A DNA stretch of 17,201 nucleotides, taken from NCBI GenBank assembly GCA_026770615.1, contig MU631575.1:11013-28213 (forward strand). Reading direction: 5' to 3'. Below the pieces are notes generated by a model that was not told the origin of the DNA, did not search any database, and saw nothing but the letters and a program-made list of their open reading frames with translations. The position numbers were made by a program, and so were the translations under genes. This DNA comes from Pavlovales sp. CCMP2436. Its lineage: Eukaryota; Haptophyta; Pavlovophyceae; Pavlovales. Of the stretch, positions 1 to 8,323 are shown one piece after another. Position 1 is the stretch's first letter. Every line of letters begins with the position of its first letter.

Positions 1-2138
1 TCGAACGGAGGGGCCTACCCGCCCGACCTCAGCCTCATCGTCAAGGCCAGGTAACCCCCCCCCCCTCCTTCAATCTCTCTCTCCCCCCCCCCTTCCCTTC
101 CCTTCCCCGGCATCAGGCACGGTGGTCCCAATTACATGTTAGCTCTTATGAGAAGTGTTGGCTTTATTTCTAAAATTCATAGACACTTTCTTGAACTACT
201 TCCTTGCATCTACTTCATTTAAAATATAACTTCTTTCTTATCGTCAGGCACGGTGGCCCCGATTACATCTTCGCGCTTCTGACTGGCTACAAAACGCCTC
301 CCGCCGGCGTCGGCGCTCGTGAGACGCAGGTGCGGTTTTCTTTTTTACATCTAGATTGACGTCCGTCCCCTGACAGGTCCCCAATGGACCCAAGCGCTGA
401 GAAACACTCGGATCAAGGAACCTTTGCAGAGCACACGGATGCCGTTCCCACCGGTTGTGTGTGTGTGCGTGTGTATTATTATTACTACTTCTACTATTAT
501 TTATTTCTATTTTTATATATATTATCATCTTCATTATTATTATTTTATTTTTCTTAATATTTATTTCACTTTTACTTATGCCCCCCCCTCCCCCCGTGTA
601 CAGTGGTACAACCCCTACTTCGCTGGTGGGTGGATCGGCATGCCCCCTCCGCTGGATGAGGACGGAGCGGTCGATTATTTCGACGGCACGCCCTCGACTA
701 TCACGCAGGTTTTTTTTTTTTGGCCGTACGTTGCAATTTTTGTTTTGCAAAGACTAATAGTACTCCCACTGCCAATTTTGTAGGTAGTACATGAAGAACG
801 TATTCAATCATGGGCCTACTGAAAAAATGATGAACTTTTATATCTTGGTTGATTTAACATGCGGAATTCCAAAATGGGCTGCTTGTGTCATTATTTCGAT
901 AGGAATCCCTTTCCTATCACGCAACTTTTTCTTACCATTATTATTTTCATGTGCTTCACTTCGTTTATGCCAGCACCCATTTTTGTACTTGTGTGCGTAT
1001 TTTTTTAATGAATCCGACTGCAGTGGGCGTCCGACTTTTTGCTGCAGTGGGCGTCCGACTTTTTTTTTTTTTTTTTTATGAATTCGAATCCTGATCCTTA
1101 CCGAATACGAATACTATTATTTTCGTAGATGGCCAAGGACGTGTCCTACTTCCTCCAGTGGGCATCCGAGCCCGAACACGATGACCGCAAGCTCATGGTG
1201 CGTAAAAAAAAAAAAAGAAAAAAAAAAACCCGTATTGCAACCCCAACTGCGCACGGCGCTATGTACTGTGTAATGTATTCTGCTTTAGTCCTCTCCTTGT
1301 TGTCGGTTAATTACGACGTCACTTTGGCAAGTCAATCCGCCGTTCCAGCAGGTCTTCAGCTGCGCCTGTGCTGCTTGACCACCATTGAAATTTACATTGT
1401 CGAGTTGCCGGACACGCCGATGTCCTTGCCACCTTGTCGCTACAGTTTTGATTTATGTTATACCCGCAACTGTCCTATATGACAGCCCATCGTTGCCCAT
1501 ACGTCAACACACATTACTGCTTTTTTCGCAACTCGTGCTCGAAACACATCGTGTGAATATGAAGTGTAACACATAGTGTGAATATAACTAACTCATCTTA
1601 TATATAAAACACATATATCAAAATACATGCCGCTATGCCCATCAGATGTGTAAATTTCTAGATGAACGTCAGCTCCCAAGCAGGTCTCCACCGGACTTGG
1701 GCGTTGAGAAACTCTCGAGCCAAGTTATCTTTGCTCAAGCCCACGGATACCATCCCCACCGCTGAATATCCCTCTGTGAAGAGGGACGGAGGCGTTATTG
1801 CAAGTGCCCCCCTTTCGAGTTTTGCAACGCAGCGTTGTATACGCTGTTGGACGTCTGTTGTAACGCGCGTAGGGCACAGCATAGATCAAACACGTTCGTA
1901 CTCGGCGGATCTGCCTAGTGCTGTCCTCTGCCCGCTTAGCACCAATGCGCCTGCGTGTGTATTTTACAAAGCATCAGATGGCTCAGATCAAGGTCTGCCC
2001 CCAACCCCCCCCTTTCTCAAATAACAACAGGGCTTTAAGTGGATCGTTGCCATGACGATCGCGCTCGGCTTCACCACGTACTACAAGCGCTTTAAGTGGT
2101 CCGCGCTCAAGACCCGCCGGCTAGAGTTCGAGAACTGA
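1..2138 (+). CDS. CYT1: Cytochrome c1, haem protein of complex III (3' five exons, 5' partial)
   Basis: Cytochrome c1 passes electrons from the Rieske protein to cytochrome c in the mitochondrial inner membrane. Exons read: 1-50, 248-329, 604-708, 1129-1197 and 2031-2138, with TGA at 2136-2138. All four introns are GT-AG and every junction keeps frame, giving 137 C-terminal residues. Family landmarks appear in order: NGGAYPPDLS, HGGPDYIFALLTGY, WYNPYFAGGWIGMPPPL, FDGTPSTITQMAKDVSYFL, QWASEPEHDDRKLMG. From family knowledge, the Met in GWIGMPPPL is the sixth haem iron ligand. The last exon encodes one membrane anchor (about WIVAMTIALGFTTYY) followed by a basic tail, as in known c1 proteins. The CXXCH haem site and the presequence lie upstream of the window. 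Introns are 197, 274, 420 and 833 nt. Identification is from conserved motifs and is very secure; the symbol follows yeast usage. Confidence 0.96.
111..152 (+). other. Decayed duplicate of cytochrome c1 exon 2 (ghost exon) in intron 1
   Basis: Starting at a CATCAG acceptor-like site, this stretch matches the start of exon 2 (243-281) at about 33 of 39 bases by eye. In the same frame it reads HGGPNYMLALMR, against HGGPDYIFALLT in the real exon. Similarity fades after about 152. No GT donor is found at the expected place, and the frame runs into TAA near 220. If spliced in, it would truncate the protein. Confidence 0.7.
346..452 (-). repeat. Dispersed repeat family A, copy in cytochrome c1 intron 2
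   Basis: The sequence from the ACATCTAGATTGACGTCCGT core to GCCGTTCCCACC is the reverse complement of 10255-10358, with scattered mismatches and small indels. Related copies lie at 1647-1763 (same orientation) and 3171-3406 (opposite orientation). The copy begins only about 16 nt inside the intron 2 donor. No protein function is implied. Confidence 0.85.
454..570. repeat. Low-complexity tract: (GT)n followed by ATT/TTA-rich repeats
   Basis: A short TG run (TGTGTGTGTGTGCGTGTG) is followed by degenerate ATT and TTA trinucleotide repeats reaching toward the intron 2 acceptor. It directly abuts the family A repeat copy. Confidence 0.85.
1018..1064 (+). repeat. Two-copy 24-bp tandem repeat in cytochrome c1 intron 3
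   Basis: The unit CTGCAGTGGGCGTCCGAC plus five T residues is present at 1018-1040 and again at 1042-1064 without mismatch. It is followed by a long T run (to about 1077). Confidence 0.92.
1647..1763 (-). repeat. Dispersed repeat family A, copy in cytochrome c1 intron 4
   Basis: It begins with TGTGTAAATTTCTAGATGAA and continues through CAGGTCTCCACCGGACTTGG and GATACCATCCCCACCGCT. This matches the reverse complement of 10250-10365. It has the same orientation as the copy in intron 2. The open frame that crosses it is a by-product of the repeat. Confidence 0.85.
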
Positions 2139-2367
2139 GCAGTGTCTGGAGTGGTCCGGGGGGTGAGCTTAGGAACCAGAGCGAGTGCGATGAAAATAAA
2201 TCGGCACACGGACCTGGCGAATTTGGGCGCAGGCCCGCGCTGGGCCAGGAGGTTCGTGGTGGAGAGACACCGCAGGGAGTGAAATAAGCGCACTGAGACG
2301 ACCCAAAGCGCCGACCAGATTTTGTGTCATGCCCGTACGCCTTCGGGCTGCAAGTTGGGGGAAGTTA

Positions 2368-2373
2368 AATAAA
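2368..2373 (+). promoter_or_regulatory. Likely polyadenylation signal of cytochrome c1
   Basis: AATAAA lies 230 nt after the cytochrome c1 stop codon, where the sequence changes from GC-rich to AT-rich. It is the first AATAAA on this strand well past the stop. No transcript data support it. Confidence 0.45.
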
Positions 2374-3170
2374 TAGAATTTTATGATATAAATTTTAAAA
2401 GAGCAATATTCTTTTAGCCGGTTCAACGAGAGATGACACAGTCATTGCGCTCTCGGACTTCATTAGTTTCGAAAAAAAAAATGAACGCGTTTAAATTCAT
2501 TATTGGGATTAAGGCAGGATTCATTACGAACGAACCGTTTATTCAACACAAATGGAGATGGTTCACGAATGAACATTCATGAACATTCATGAACAGGACC
2601 GGCGCTGAATGAGTACTGATGAACGGCGCCCAGTTTTATGAATTCGCCTGATGGACACAGAACAGGCTGGCGCGGCTCTCCTCCCACTGGCGATAGTCAG
2701 CTAAGGCAAAAATCGTCTCGTTAAACTGCTGCTGACTAAGGTGGGGGTACGTCTCGCACATGTACTCCATGAACTTGCAATTGACGCGGAGTATGACGTC
2801 TATAGTGAGGCTGCGCCAGCGAAGATTTTTGACATTATTATAGTTGTATATCACATAGTTTGGACTGCCCATAGTGCACTGGTAATCCGAGGCTCTCATG
2901 AACCATTCACCATTTCTGCCGGTGCTGAATGAACCAGTAAATGAAGGGGGGGAGGCTCCGCGGTGATAAATGAAGTGAACTAGTGAACCCGTGAAGTCCG
3001 AGCACAGTTGTATTTCTAAATATTTACACAACAGGCGTCGGTCAAGGGGTGGGATAGAATGGGCCAGCAAATAAGCCGCGCATATTTGTGGTTTTTGTCC
3101 CCCGGAAAAAAATCTCAACATATGCGAGCCAGGCTAGCAAGGAAGTAATGTTTGGGATGTGCGAAGGTGG
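2374..3170. other. Spacer with TGAAC-rich repeats; one doubtful minus-strand open frame
   Basis: No recognised gene. Around 2569-2596 the unit GAACATTCAT is repeated in tandem, and TTCATGAAC-type words recur to about 3000. A minus-strand frame of 161 codons (2636-3121) has no family resemblance I can see. Part of it lies over sequence resembling the family A end (TATTTCTAAATATTTACACA at 3011-3030), so it is probably chance or transposon residue. Confidence 0.5.
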
Positions 3171-3406
3171 GCCGCACTCGCAGACGGTGCTGCATTTTTA
3201 GACGACGCGAGGGAGAGCAGTGGAGGTCGGTCAGCGCGCCAGTCGAGAGTCGTCAGTAGTCGATCGTCGTGTGGCTGAACTGATCAGCGGTGGGGACGGT
3301 ATCCGTGTGCTCGGGGTGGATCCCTGGATCTGAGTGTTTTTCAACACTTAAATCCAGTGAATTCCTCCCGGGGACTCCGGACGTTTAATTAGAAACTTAC
3401 AACACC
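3171..3406 (+). repeat. Dispersed repeat family A, long copy
   Basis: This aligns with 10141-10365 in the same orientation. Shared blocks are GCTGCATTTT-AGACGA, GGTCGGTCAG-GCG-CAGTC, a TGATCAGC block, GGTATCCGTGTGCTC, and a terminal TTAGAAA/TCTAGA-like block before ACAACACC. It is diverged, with several small indels. It lies directly upstream of the Sel1/MYND pseudogene and could form part of its 5' region. Confidence 0.8.
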
Positions 3407-3648
3407 GTTTAAAAAGTGATGGACGGTTTGAAACCACTCAGTTCGGACCACACACGCGGCGGCGCTGAACGGACGGAGGGCGGCGAGAGAAAAAGGCCGC
3501 GTGCTCCACTACTTGCATGCCTGGACGAGACCGAGACCAGCGCAGCGAGAGGCGCTCGAGGACGGAGGCGAGAGGGGACAGAGTGCTCCACTCTCCACCC
3601 TGGACACTCGTTCACCAACTCCCCCTACGGCTCGGGGCGAGGGCGCAG
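3407..3648 (+). other. GC-rich stretch ahead of the Sel1/MYND pseudogene
   Basis: Frames are open here on both strands, but only because the stretch is GC-rich and R/E/G codons dominate. None joins in frame with the Sel1 repeats and none shows a known domain. It may be the leader or a lost first exon of the following gene. Confidence 0.3.
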
Positions 3649-5019
3649 ATGGCGGGCGCGGCAGCTGAGGCAAAGGCGCTCAGGATGTCATCGAGCGCGC
3701 AGCGCAGGGTGAAGCCGATGCGAAGGTCAGGCTCGGCAAACGCTACGAGGACGGCGACGGCGTTGTGCAGGACCAGGCCGAGGCGCTGCGGCTCTACACG
3801 CAGGTGGCCGATCAGGGCAATGTATACGCGCAGCTCCGCCTCGGCAGGCGCTACATATTTGACATCGGAACGGCGCATAACGAGACGAATGAGGCGCGGC
3901 TGTTCAGGAAGGCAGCCAAGCAGGGCCTCGTAGAGGCGCAGTTCGCACTAGGCTATTGCTTCGCTGAGGGCGCCGGTGTAGTGCAAGACGAGGAGGCGGC
4001 GAAGCTCTACAGGCAGGCGGCCAAGCAGGGCCTCACAGCCGCGCAGCACGCATTGGGCTATTGCTTCGCTAAGGTCACTGGCGTGGTGCAGGACGAGGAG
4101 GAGGCGGTGACGCTCTTCAGGCAGGCGGCCGAGCAGGGCCTCGCAGACGCGCAATTCGTTCTCGGCAGAAGCTACGCGCTGGGCAAGGGGGATCTTGCAC
4201 AGAACTATGAGGAGGCGGTGCGGCTGTACACGCAATCGGCCGAGCAGGGCTCCGCAGCCGGTCAGCACGCTCTTGACGATAGCTACATGAGGAGGAAGGG
4301 CGTGCCTCTGAATCACACAACGGCGGCGAAGCTATTCAAGCAGGCGGCCGATCTGGGCTCATCTAAGGCACAGAAGAGCTTTGGCCTCTACTGCATGCTG
4401 GGCCTCGGTGTGGTGCACAACCTCACCGATGCAGCGCGCTACCTCCGCCTCGCCGCCACCAGGTGACGCCCCTGCGCAGTACTCGCTCGGCTACCTTTGC
4501 GAGCACGGACAGGGCACTAAGCGCGATTCGGGCGAGGCCGTGCGCCTATACCGTGCCGCCGTGGCGCAGCGCGACGTGAGGGCGCTGGCGATGCTGGGCG
4601 TGTGCCTGGAAAAGGGCAGGGGCGTGGCGTAGAGCGAGGTGGAGGCGGCCGCAAGCTTCGCTGCCGCGTCCGAGCTTAATGGCACCGAGTAGTTGCTCGG
4701 ATTCGGCGTGGCTACCCTCGATGCGGTCGGCAATGTGAGCACGCCCGAGTCTTTTCTTCGCCAGCTCGCCGTGAGCGACCTGACCCTCGCCGCCAGGCTG
4801 GGGCATGCGGCGGCGGTCGAGAAGCTCGCCTCGATCTCGAGCTTGCGCGAGCTGGTGTCCGCCTGCTGCCTGGGCTGCGGCGCGACGCGCGAGCTAAGGC
4901 TTTGCAGCCGGTGCCGCGTTGCCGCGTTCTGCGACGGCGACTGCACGCGGCGCATGTGGCCGGCGCACAAGCCATGCTGCAAGCAGTGGCAGGACGCCCC
5001 CGCCGCCACAGAGGAGTGA
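3649..5019 (+). pseudogene. Sel1-repeat / MYND zinc-finger protein, broken copy
   Basis: Sel1 repeats are TPR-like helical scaffolds; MYND fingers bind proline-rich partners. The array runs from about 3669 to 4620. Examples are KVRLGKRYEDGDGVVQD, EAQFALGYCFAEGAGVVQDE, AQHALGYCFAKVTGVVQDEE, AQFVLGRSYALGKGDLAQ and AQYSLGYLCEHGQGTKRD, about seven to nine units of roughly 36-38 residues. An intact MYND finger ends the protein: CLGC, then CSRC, then FCDGDC, then HKPCC (4870-4980). Damage: the plausible start ATG (3649) is in a different frame from the repeats, so a frameshift lies between 3649 and about 3720. A second shift occurs at 4461-4466, where TGA follows AATR and the frame resumes with GDAPAQYSLGY one base later. 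In-frame TAG codons stand at 4630 and 4690. Four lesions favour decay, although the MYND part (4693-5019) stays open and could be expressed alone. The functional parent is not in this window. Confidence 0.85.
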
Positions 5020-5081
5020 TGACGAACGCGCGCGCATGTGCAAACGAAAGAGATAAATATACGGTTAGACCCCTGAGACGG

Positions 5082-5107
5082 ATCCTATCAAACCTATTCA
5101 ATAGGAT
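5082..5107. repeat. Small inverted repeat (ATCCTAT...ATAGGAT)
   Basis: A 7-bp perfect stem at 5082-5088 and 5101-5107 with a 12-nt loop, just after the Sel1/MYND stop codon. The same stem sequence forms a tighter hairpin at 15949-15966. A 17-bp word (GTAGGGTCTCAAGAGGC) at 5165-5181 recurs at 15764-15780. Confidence 0.55.
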
Positions 5108-5182
5108 GGGTGCACATTGCTGCCATTGGTTTCCATTTCGTGCTCCGGAGCTGAGCCTTGGACGGTAGGGTCTCAAGAGGCA

Positions 5183-5188
5183 AATAAA
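5183..5188 (+). promoter_or_regulatory. Possible polyadenylation signal of the Sel1/MYND gene
   Basis: AATAAA 164 nt after the MYND stop codon. It immediately follows the 17-bp word that also occurs at 15764-15780, so it may instead belong to a small repeat. Confidence 0.35.
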
Positions 5189-5386
5189 AAGCCTCGGCCC
5201 ATCAGAACCTTCTTAATAAGTAAATAAATATATCTAATTAAATTCCTGATTTAGATGAATAAAGATTCCTATCCAATACGCGGGTCGACCATGAGGTACA
5301 GCTGATTCAAGGCGACGGCATCTCGTAGTGTGGACGAGATGCGAATATTGAGTGCCAGATTTTAAATGCAACTGTTAATTATATAT

Positions 5387-5590
5387 GGCGACGCAGCGCG
5401 CAGACCAGCACAACATTCAGAACAGTCAGATGCCAGCTTGAATCCTTATCAAAAATATATTTTATTACTAGTAGGGATTCAAGGCTGGCGTCTGACTACT
5501 GTCCAAATTGTTCTAAATTTGCATATAACTTTATTAGTACAGGCACATTAATGAAGGGGAGTTTGGGCTGGCGGTGTTTCAAGTTCAAGT
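5387..5590. repeat. Palindromic repeat family B, copy 1
   Basis: The left arm (5387-5450) carries GGCGACGCAG, GACCAGCACAACATTC and GCCAGCTTGAATCC. A right arm at about 5475-5505 is its inverse (GGATTCAAGGCTGGCGTCTGAC). A further block at 5548-5590 (TTAATGAAGGGG then TTGGGCTGGCGGT) also precedes the left arm in copy 2 at 10840. The pieces look like a foldback or MITE-like element in rearranged order. Other copies are at 10840-10975 and 17094-17201. Confidence 0.8.
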
Positions 5591-6090
5591 CAAACTGATC
5601 TTAGCGCTCCGTTGTTTAGTGGCTTTTATGAACTGTCGTTAGTTTCGAACACGCCAGAAACATGCAAACTAAGATTTGTAAATCGCACGTGCACGATTAT
5701 ATCTATCCGCAATACATATATGAATAATTCGAATATACGATCATGATACAGGGGGTTGCGGAAAATAAAAAGGACGAATTTGAGCGACTAAGGCTCACTT
5801 TCTTAGCAAATTATATTCAAACAATGCTTAACTTTTTATTTAAATTACTAAATATTGAAGGGCACAAAAATGAAGCTCATTTCTTATTGCCCGCGATCTT
5901 CTGTAGTACAGCTGATACTACGGCACTTGTAATATGGGCGCGCAGATGCGAATGGCTGAAGACAGAGCTGCATCTGAAGACTGGGAGCTGCAGCTGGTAG
6001 GATTGTGAGGCGGCATCACTCACAGAAATATATACCCAATAGCATCATCATGGCGGGGCACTCTCAAAAGGTCTCGGCCGACCATCCCAC
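5591..6090. other. AT-rich spacer without a recognised gene
   Basis: One plus-strand frame of 85 codons (5743-6000) is present but shows no known motif and has AT-rich codons unlike the real genes here. I see no repeat copy or RNA gene in this stretch. Confidence 0.5.
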
Positions 6091-6391
6091 TTAGCCAGAC
6101 TTGCGGAGCTGGACGTCGGCGTAGCCGAAGACGCAGTCCCTAGAGCATAGCCACATGACAAACTCACTTGGGGTTGCAGTGCCGCTGTCAAGGTTTTCAA
6201 TATCCAGTCCCGACTTGCTGCTGGAAATCGCCGCAAGAATACCAATCAGGTCCTCGATATCGTCGTAGTCCTCCGACAGCTGCACAACTCCCTCGCCACA
6301 TCCGGGAATATGGCATTTGGAATCCCTCCAATCCGGATGATCCTCCATCTCTTGCATCTCGCCATCAGCGTCAGGGCCCAGCGATTTGGCT
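6091..6391 (-). CDS. Unrecognised acidic reading frame, possibly one exon
   Basis: On the minus strand, a frame opens after a TGA near 6396 and closes at 6091, giving about 100 residues. It reads KSLGPDADGEMQEMEDHPDW, then CHIPGCGEGVV, EDYDDIEDLIGILAAISSS and LCSRDCVFGYADVQLRKSG. The composition (acidic, with paired Cys residues) looks more protein-like than chance, but I recognise no family. It could be a downstream exon of the frame at 6507-6887 on the same strand. An AG acceptor-like site lies near its start, but no convincing donor was found. Treat it as hypothetical; it may be a remnant. Confidence 0.3.
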
Positions 6392-6506
6392 CAGATATCT
6401 TTGGTCGCAAAGCCCGCAAAGGCTAACGTGTGCAATTTGCTGCCTGCGCAGGGTTCCAGAGTAATGAGATTAGGGTTATGGTGGTTGGGGCTAGAGTCAG
6501 AAGGGA

Positions 6507-6887
6507 TTAAGTTAAGGGACTATAGATAGGGGGGACAGGGCATTGACCCGCGAATCGATCGTGATCATCCAGCGGCTCCTCCCACTCCACCTCGATGCCA
6601 GTGGTCCAGAGCGTGAGCGACTCGGACGTCCAGAGGGTTGACTCCTTCAGCGTACGCCGCGGCGAGAAGCGCTTCATTTCGTCGATGTCGCCGACACCAC
6701 CGGCGTTGAGCCGGGCCGCGCGGAGGATGTACTGCGCTCGTTCGAACGAGACATCTTCAGGCGGCGTGGCCTTGATCAGTGGGCGCATGCCACGAACAGC
6801 AGCGAGCGCACGGCGGAGCGCTGAGACTGACGGCTCACTCTGACCAGCCTCAAAGGTGGACGGACGGACGGAGCACTCAAAAACCAT
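6507..6887 (-). CDS. Unrecognised reading frame fused in phase to a RING-CH fragment
   Basis: From ATG at 6887 it encodes about 126 residues, including ALRRALAAVRGMRPLIKATP, EDVSFERAQYILRAARLNAG and GIEVEWEEPLDDHDRFAG. The same frame continues upstream to 7043 into sequence derived from the RING-CH gene (EAGHGPVSDN, FICLESSHED), so it could be read as a chimera. No domain is recognised. Its amphipathic, low-repeat composition argues against pure noise. With the frame at 6091-6391 it may represent a small gene or a decayed one. No transcript signals are clear. Confidence 0.3.
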   Translation of the reverse strand: MVFECSVRPSTFEAGQSEPSVSALRRALAAVRGMRPLIKATPPEDVSFERAQYILRAARLNAGGVGDIDEMKRFSPRRTLKESTLWTSESLTLWTTGIEVEWEEPLDDHDRFAGQCPVPPIYSPLT

Positions 6888-6904
6888 TCCATTTTCAAGC
6901 CGTT

Positions 6905-7168
6905 CGTGGTGGTGCGCGGTGCAACGCACACCCGTCCAAGCAGCAGCGAGCCCATCCTCGTGCGACGACTCCAGGCAAATAAAGCGGACCAGCCCGTCCG
7001 CCACCTCTGGGTTGTCAGAGACCGGCCCGTGGCCCGCCTCCAACGATCACCGTGCAAAGCCTTCCTGCTCCGCCAACGCCCCAACGGTGGCCGGTCCGTG
7101 GCCTGCCTCCGACGATCACCGTGCGCCTCCATCCAACATTTGCTTTAGCGCGCCAGGGTCTCGTTAGT
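6905..7168 (-). pseudogene. Truncated, mutated duplicate of the RING-CH gene
   Basis: Read on the minus strand, this matches the 5' part of the intact RING-CH gene (13200-13405), including its upstream flank: CCATCC...TTTAGCGCGCCAGGG here against CCATCC...TTTCAGCGCGTCAGGG there. It encodes AGHGPVSDN, then RFICLESSHEDG. The first zinc-ligand Cys is replaced by Arg (TGC to CGC). One base is lost inside the CGC ligand pair, so the second Cys pair cannot be read in frame. Homology stops after the CTAHHHE stretch, and the remaining zinc ligands and membrane segments are absent. A block of about 34 bp (GGCCCGTGGCCCGCCTCC followed by ACGATCACCGTGC) is duplicated in tandem at 7021-7054 and 7091-7124. 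Confidence 0.82.
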
Positions 7169-7177
7169 CAATGTGTG

Positions 7178-8323
7178 ATATACACTGGAGGCGCCAACGT
7201 ACGGAACACACTCATCCAACTTCAAACCTCCCTATCAGCGGATGTGGACATCCCATCATTAGTGACGGGATTGATAGCAAAAGCCCTATTCACAGAAGAA
7301 TACCTAACAGTGTTTCTGCTCCTCAAGGACAAGCAACGTAGCAATATCCGGAGGTTGATCCTGCCCGCACTCACCATGACCATATGCGGCTCAATGGCAC
7401 ACAAGTTCGTGACACGCCACACAGCACTTATCCACGCGCTCAGACACCAATCACCGACGACAGCACAACCACGATTATGCACCTCACACGGCGGGGTCGA
7501 CGGCTCATTTATCGACCCTGGACGTAATAGGCCGGCACGAGCTGCCAGTGCAGCGTGCTTCTTCGTGCTAGCACCAGACCAATCTAGACAAGCGGCAGAA
7601 ATACCAGAGGCACATATACTCACGTGCACATTCCCCGGAGATCAGACGGTCGCCAACGCATAGTGCAATGCAGTCATACTGGCCCTACAGGCCCCAAACC
7701 ACGAACACCAACTTGACATAGGATGGGACCACGACACAGGTGTAAAGCGCTTAGCCTGGCACAGAAGACACCCCGATCTCAACCCCCCGCCACACGGACT
7801 ACGGGAGTCCACGAGCTACAACGAAAACCCACATCTTTACCGACTACTTGCCCTCAAACAGCGAGACGAGGCAATGGGGCGCCGCAGAGAGACATCATAC
7901 ACCAAGACACACACCAAATCTGATGACGAAGTGGCCAGGATCATTGCGTCCCAGGGAGCGATACGAATTGACACCCCCCCAGAAGTAAGTGTGGTGACAG
8001 TAGAAGCGCTCAAGAAAACTACACTTCTCTTCATACCCCACCCAGCTCTAAGAAGACAGACCGAATGCCCCCCCCACCACCGGCAGCCGGCGGCTGTCAT
8101 CAAAGTCGTACAGAACGCTATGAGCGACTGGGGATCGAAGGCAGTAGCAGTCTGGAGCGAACCCGCCACAGTGATGCTCGCACCAAACACGCTCACAGCC
8201 CACAGCTGGGCTATCGCAGACCCAGCAACGGGCGCTCTCATCACATCAGACCAACGATTCTGCACGATATGCAGAAATAGACAGGGTCGCGAGAAACCGC
8301 CTGGAGCAGAGAGGCCCCGTTAA
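7178..8323 (+). pseudogene. RNase H region of the retroelement, interrupted by TAG
   Basis: RNase H cuts the RNA strand of RNA-DNA hybrids during retroelement copying. One frame holds 7178-8323 except for TAG at 7661-7663. Motifs: GGVDGSF (first catalytic Asp at 7499-7501); QTVANA-TAG-CNAVILAL, where the family has Glu in an ELxAL-like motif, so the stop replaces the catalytic Glu; WDHDTGVKRLAW (third acidic residue, HDT for the usual TDS); and YTKTHTKSDDEVARIIASQG, which resembles the closing GHSG-NExAD-LA motif with Arg in place of the last Asp. Upstream residues such as RRLILPALTMTICGSMAHKF could be the linker after reverse transcriptase. Two of four catalytic positions are lost, so this copy is inactive. 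The frame shifts by +1 at about 8255-8272. Confidence 0.7.

Noticed and set aside
1079..1092. AATTCGAATCC resembles a tRNA B-box.
   Set aside because: No A-box, acceptor stem or anticodon arm can be folded around it.
2636..3121. Minus-strand open frame of 161 codons as a gene.
   Set aside because: No known motif, overlap with sequence resembling a family A repeat end, and TGAAC-repeat content on the same stretch. It is mentioned only as doubtful.
4630..7663. In-frame TAG codons at 4630, 4690 and 7661 might mean TAG is read as an amino acid.
   Set aside because: The intact RING-CH frame ends naturally in TAG. All three interrupted frames also contain frameshifts or lost catalytic residues, so decay explains them better.
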